This document shows, piece by piece, positions 21,386 through 22,999 of a stretch of 22,999 bases of DNA. This DNA is from Lawsonibacter asaccharolyticus (GTDB taxonomy: Bacteria > Bacillota > Clostridia > Oscillospirales > Oscillospiraceae), in the NCBI GenBank assembly GCA_003112755.1, contig BFBT01000007.1, positions 1 to 22,999 on the forward strand. The letters are read 5' to 3'. The first letter of the stretch is position 1. Every line of letters begins with the position of its first letter. The notes below the pieces were generated by a model. The model searched no databases and was not told the DNA's origin. It saw only the letters and a program-made list of their open reading frames with translations. The translations under genes and the position numbers were made by a program.

Positions 21386-22389
21386 TTACGGCATTTTAGA
21401 CTTTGCTAGAAAGTTGTAGAAGTCAATCCCTGCACCCGGCGTTGACTGTATCTGATCTCCTGCATCAAATTGAGGGCTGTGTTCTCCGTCTCCTGAACCA
21501 TAATTGGGGAAGAACTTCAGGACTGCATTTTCCAGTGCGGCACGGTTGATCCTCGGCCCCCATGAATTTCCATCATAATCAATCATCTCATAAATAGGGA
21601 GACAACTCACTTTATAAGTAAAAAAACGGTAGCCGCAGGTGTTGTCGATACCATTTTCTTGGTCATACTTGTTTAGTGATGCAAGTTCCAATGTTTCAGG
21701 CCAAATCCCGCTACAGAGGGGATAGGCGATGCCAGTATCCATCCGACCTCCGCAGTTTCCAGCCAATATAGGCCATTGCAAAGGCGGTCGTGCCGCAGAA
21801 CTGGTCCCCATGGAGTTTCTTCCGGAATGGGAAACTCGCCAAAAATTCCGGACAAACTTCCATTCCAAATGACTTGTCACTGTCCAAAGAGTAGCCCTTC
21901 GGCAAAGGAAGCCCATGTTCAGCAAGGTATTTATGGGCCTCATATTCTACAACATGCCGCCCCTTACAGTCATAATCGTTATCATATAAATATACCCTCG
22001 GGATGATTGGTAGTTGTACGCCATAGGCCCGCGCTTCCGAAGAGATTGCAGGGGAGTCCTCTGTTACCGCAATATATTCCGTTAAAAAATGAGGACTGAT
22101 TTTATTGCCTTTAGTTCCAATATAGTACACGCCCGGACAAATGGTTTCCGCAAAATGGATTGTGCCGTACTGATTTTCAACGGTATGAAAATCAAACGGA
22201 AGTTCTGATACCGGTATCTGCTTTTCGCTGGAATCCCCTTTTACGACCACTGGCACAGGAATGTGCCTTTGAGATTCGGCGGAACCAGTGCGGCGATTTC
22301 TGGCGGTAGTTCCCGCAGCCTTTCCCGCACTCAGAACAAAAGAATGCTGTATCACACATTTGTTTCTTGCAGTTTGGGCATCGTAACAT
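21386..22389 (-). pseudogene. Zinc-ribbon protein of about 330 aa, three frameshifts
   Basis: Begins MLRCPNCKKQMCDTAFFCSE with CG following: a C-x2-C...C-x2-C zinc ribbon. GGAGG sits upstream of the ATG at 22389. The frame changes near 22310 (GTTARNRRTGSAESQRHIPV), after which a long clean stretch includes VENQYGTIHFAETICPGVYY and PRVYLYDNDYDCKGRHVVEY. It changes again near 21845 (GEFPIPEETPWGPVLRHDRL) and near 21765 (MDTGIAYPLCSGIWPETLEL), ending NFLAKSKMP at 21386. I know no family for the main domain. It is the first gene of the minus-strand operon and diverges from the XRE regulator at 22668. Confidence 0.6.
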
Positions 22390-22612
22390 TGTAAATTTCC
22401 TCCATTAAGCCTGACACTTGACTTATTTAGATTGGAAGTATGGGTTACTTGATGGAGCGTATCCACCAACAGGCGTTTGATATGATCACATGATAACTGA
22501 ACCGTCTTTCTTTATGGGATTCGACTCCCTATATCTCTGATCTCTGTATCTCCATGTATGTCGATGGTGTTTTTCTGCGAATAAATTATACTTCCTAGAA
22601 CACTATAAGTCA

Positions 22613-22646
22613 ACGATATAACGAAGTATAATGTTCGTATCAACGA
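22613..22646 (+). promoter_or_regulatory. XRE promoter with ACGA boxes
   Basis: TATAAT at 22627-22632 lies within ACGAA-N8-TTCGT (22621-22638). Further ACGA boxes occur at 22613-22616 and 22643-22646, giving four half-sites at intervals around the -10. No good -35 is visible (TATAAG at the 17-bp position). It is likely an autoregulatory operator, possibly also acting on the divergent operon. Confidence 0.55.
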
Positions 22647-22667
22647 AGGAGCGCGGACGGCAGAATT

Positions 22668-22976
22668 ATGAAAAATGTACTTGCGGAAATTACAAGATTA
22701 CGATTAGAACGTGGTTGGAATGAATACGAGTTAGCAAAACACTGTGGGCTATCGCAGTCAACAATATCAACGTGGTACAGAAAAAATCAGACACCTACAA
22801 TCCAAACTCTGGATAAAGTCTGCAAAGGACTGGGCATCTCATTATCTCAGTTTTTTGCAGAGGGGAGTGATGCAGTATCACTTACCCCAGAACAAAAGGA
22901 TATGTTAGATAACTGGTCAGCGTTAAATATACAGCAAAAACAAATTATTAGGGATCTGCTTAAAAATATGCGTTAA
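22668..22976 (+). CDS. XRE-family (HTH_3) regulator
   Basis: An intact 102-residue regulator: MKNVLAEITRLRLERGWNEY, then ELAKHCGLSQSTISTWYRKN with a clear helix-turn-helix (LAKHCGLSQSTISTW), TLDKVCKGLGISLSQFFAEG, and a C-terminal helical tail with LTPEQKDMLDNWSALNIQQK. This is a common Bacillota repressor type of about 100 residues. The ATG follows a distant AAGGAG (about 17 bases), so initiation may be weak or leader-dependent. It is AT-rich, is divergent from the zinc-ribbon gene, and has palindromic boxes over its promoter, so it is the probable regulator of the right-hand operon (inference). Confidence 0.88.
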   Translation: MKNVLAEITRLRLERGWNEYELAKHCGLSQSTISTWYRKNQTPTIQTLDKVCKGLGISLSQFFAEGSDAVSLTPEQKDMLDNWSALNIQQKQIIRDLLKNMR

Positions 22977-22999
22977 GCGTTATCACGTTAAAAAGATAC

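Noticed and set aside
22513..22533. GGGATTCGACTCCC, resembling the T-arm and 3' end of tmRNA or a tRNA (possible attachment site)
   Set aside because: The pairing needs bulges, and no acceptor stem, CCA or remaining cloverleaf can be built on either strand. It may be a decayed attachment scar, but this cannot be supported.
1..22999. CRISPR array or tandem short repeats
   Set aside because: The repeats present are long, dispersed module copies with coding content. No regular repeat-spacer pattern was seen.

Overview
The window looks like a chromosomal accessory region from a gut-type Clostridia (Bacillota). I infer this from GC-rich backbone genes with strong AGGAGG ribosome binding sites, sigma-A-type TTGxxx/TATAAT promoters, tandem large serine recombinases, Tn1549-like conjugative-element genes, an S-layer-homology (SLH) fragment and an IS256-family insertion sequence. 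No rRNA, tRNA or CRISPR array was found. Genus cannot be fixed from this sequence alone.

Left part (1-4.8 kb, minus strand): a recombinase operon reading leftwards. From a good promoter at 4564-4592 it holds a sigma-70-region-4-like gene with a perfect 12-bp hairpin next to its ribosome binding site, a small resolvase-like protein, a 48-aa SHOCT-like protein, a full-length large serine recombinase, a catalytic-domain-less partner, and a third recombinase cut by the window edge. ATGA overlaps couple the last three. A 60-bp imperfect palindrome and hairpins lie upstream.

Middle part (4.8-18.9 kb): a mosaic of mobile-element fragments and cargo. It has an SLH remnant, two XRE regulators, a small membrane protein and a Tn1549-like block (MPRMSKKRK protein plus a RepA-type winged-helix protein). 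Behind repeated copies of the end of that block sit cargo genes: Imm1-like and SUKH-like immunity proteins, a LemA/DUF3137/DUF1266 trio, and truncated cargo. Two copies of the repeat carry the same TTGAAG-17-TATAAT promoter, and in one the repeat also appears to supply the cargo ribosome binding site. Cargo 3' ends share further repeats, including a duplicated terminator. An IS256-type element (16741-18096) sits on the junction between two modules without a visible target duplication. A group of lipoprotein and membrane-protein genes (10.1-13.4 kb) is heavily frameshifted.

Right part (18.9-23 kb): a three-gene minus-strand operon of unrecognised proteins (a zinc-ribbon protein, a small possibly membrane-associated protein, and a protein of about 525 aa with a coiled coil and a distinctive C-terminal domain). 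It ends at a hairpin terminator and faces a divergent XRE regulator whose promoter carries repeated ACGA boxes. It resembles a regulated defence or stress module and is the best candidate here for an undescribed system.

Caution: more than a dozen genes are broken by single-base indels, often at short homopolymers, yet I saw no in-frame nonsense codons in the reconstructed readings. Either many pseudogenes are very recent, or this assembly carries indel errors. All pseudogene labels depend on that.
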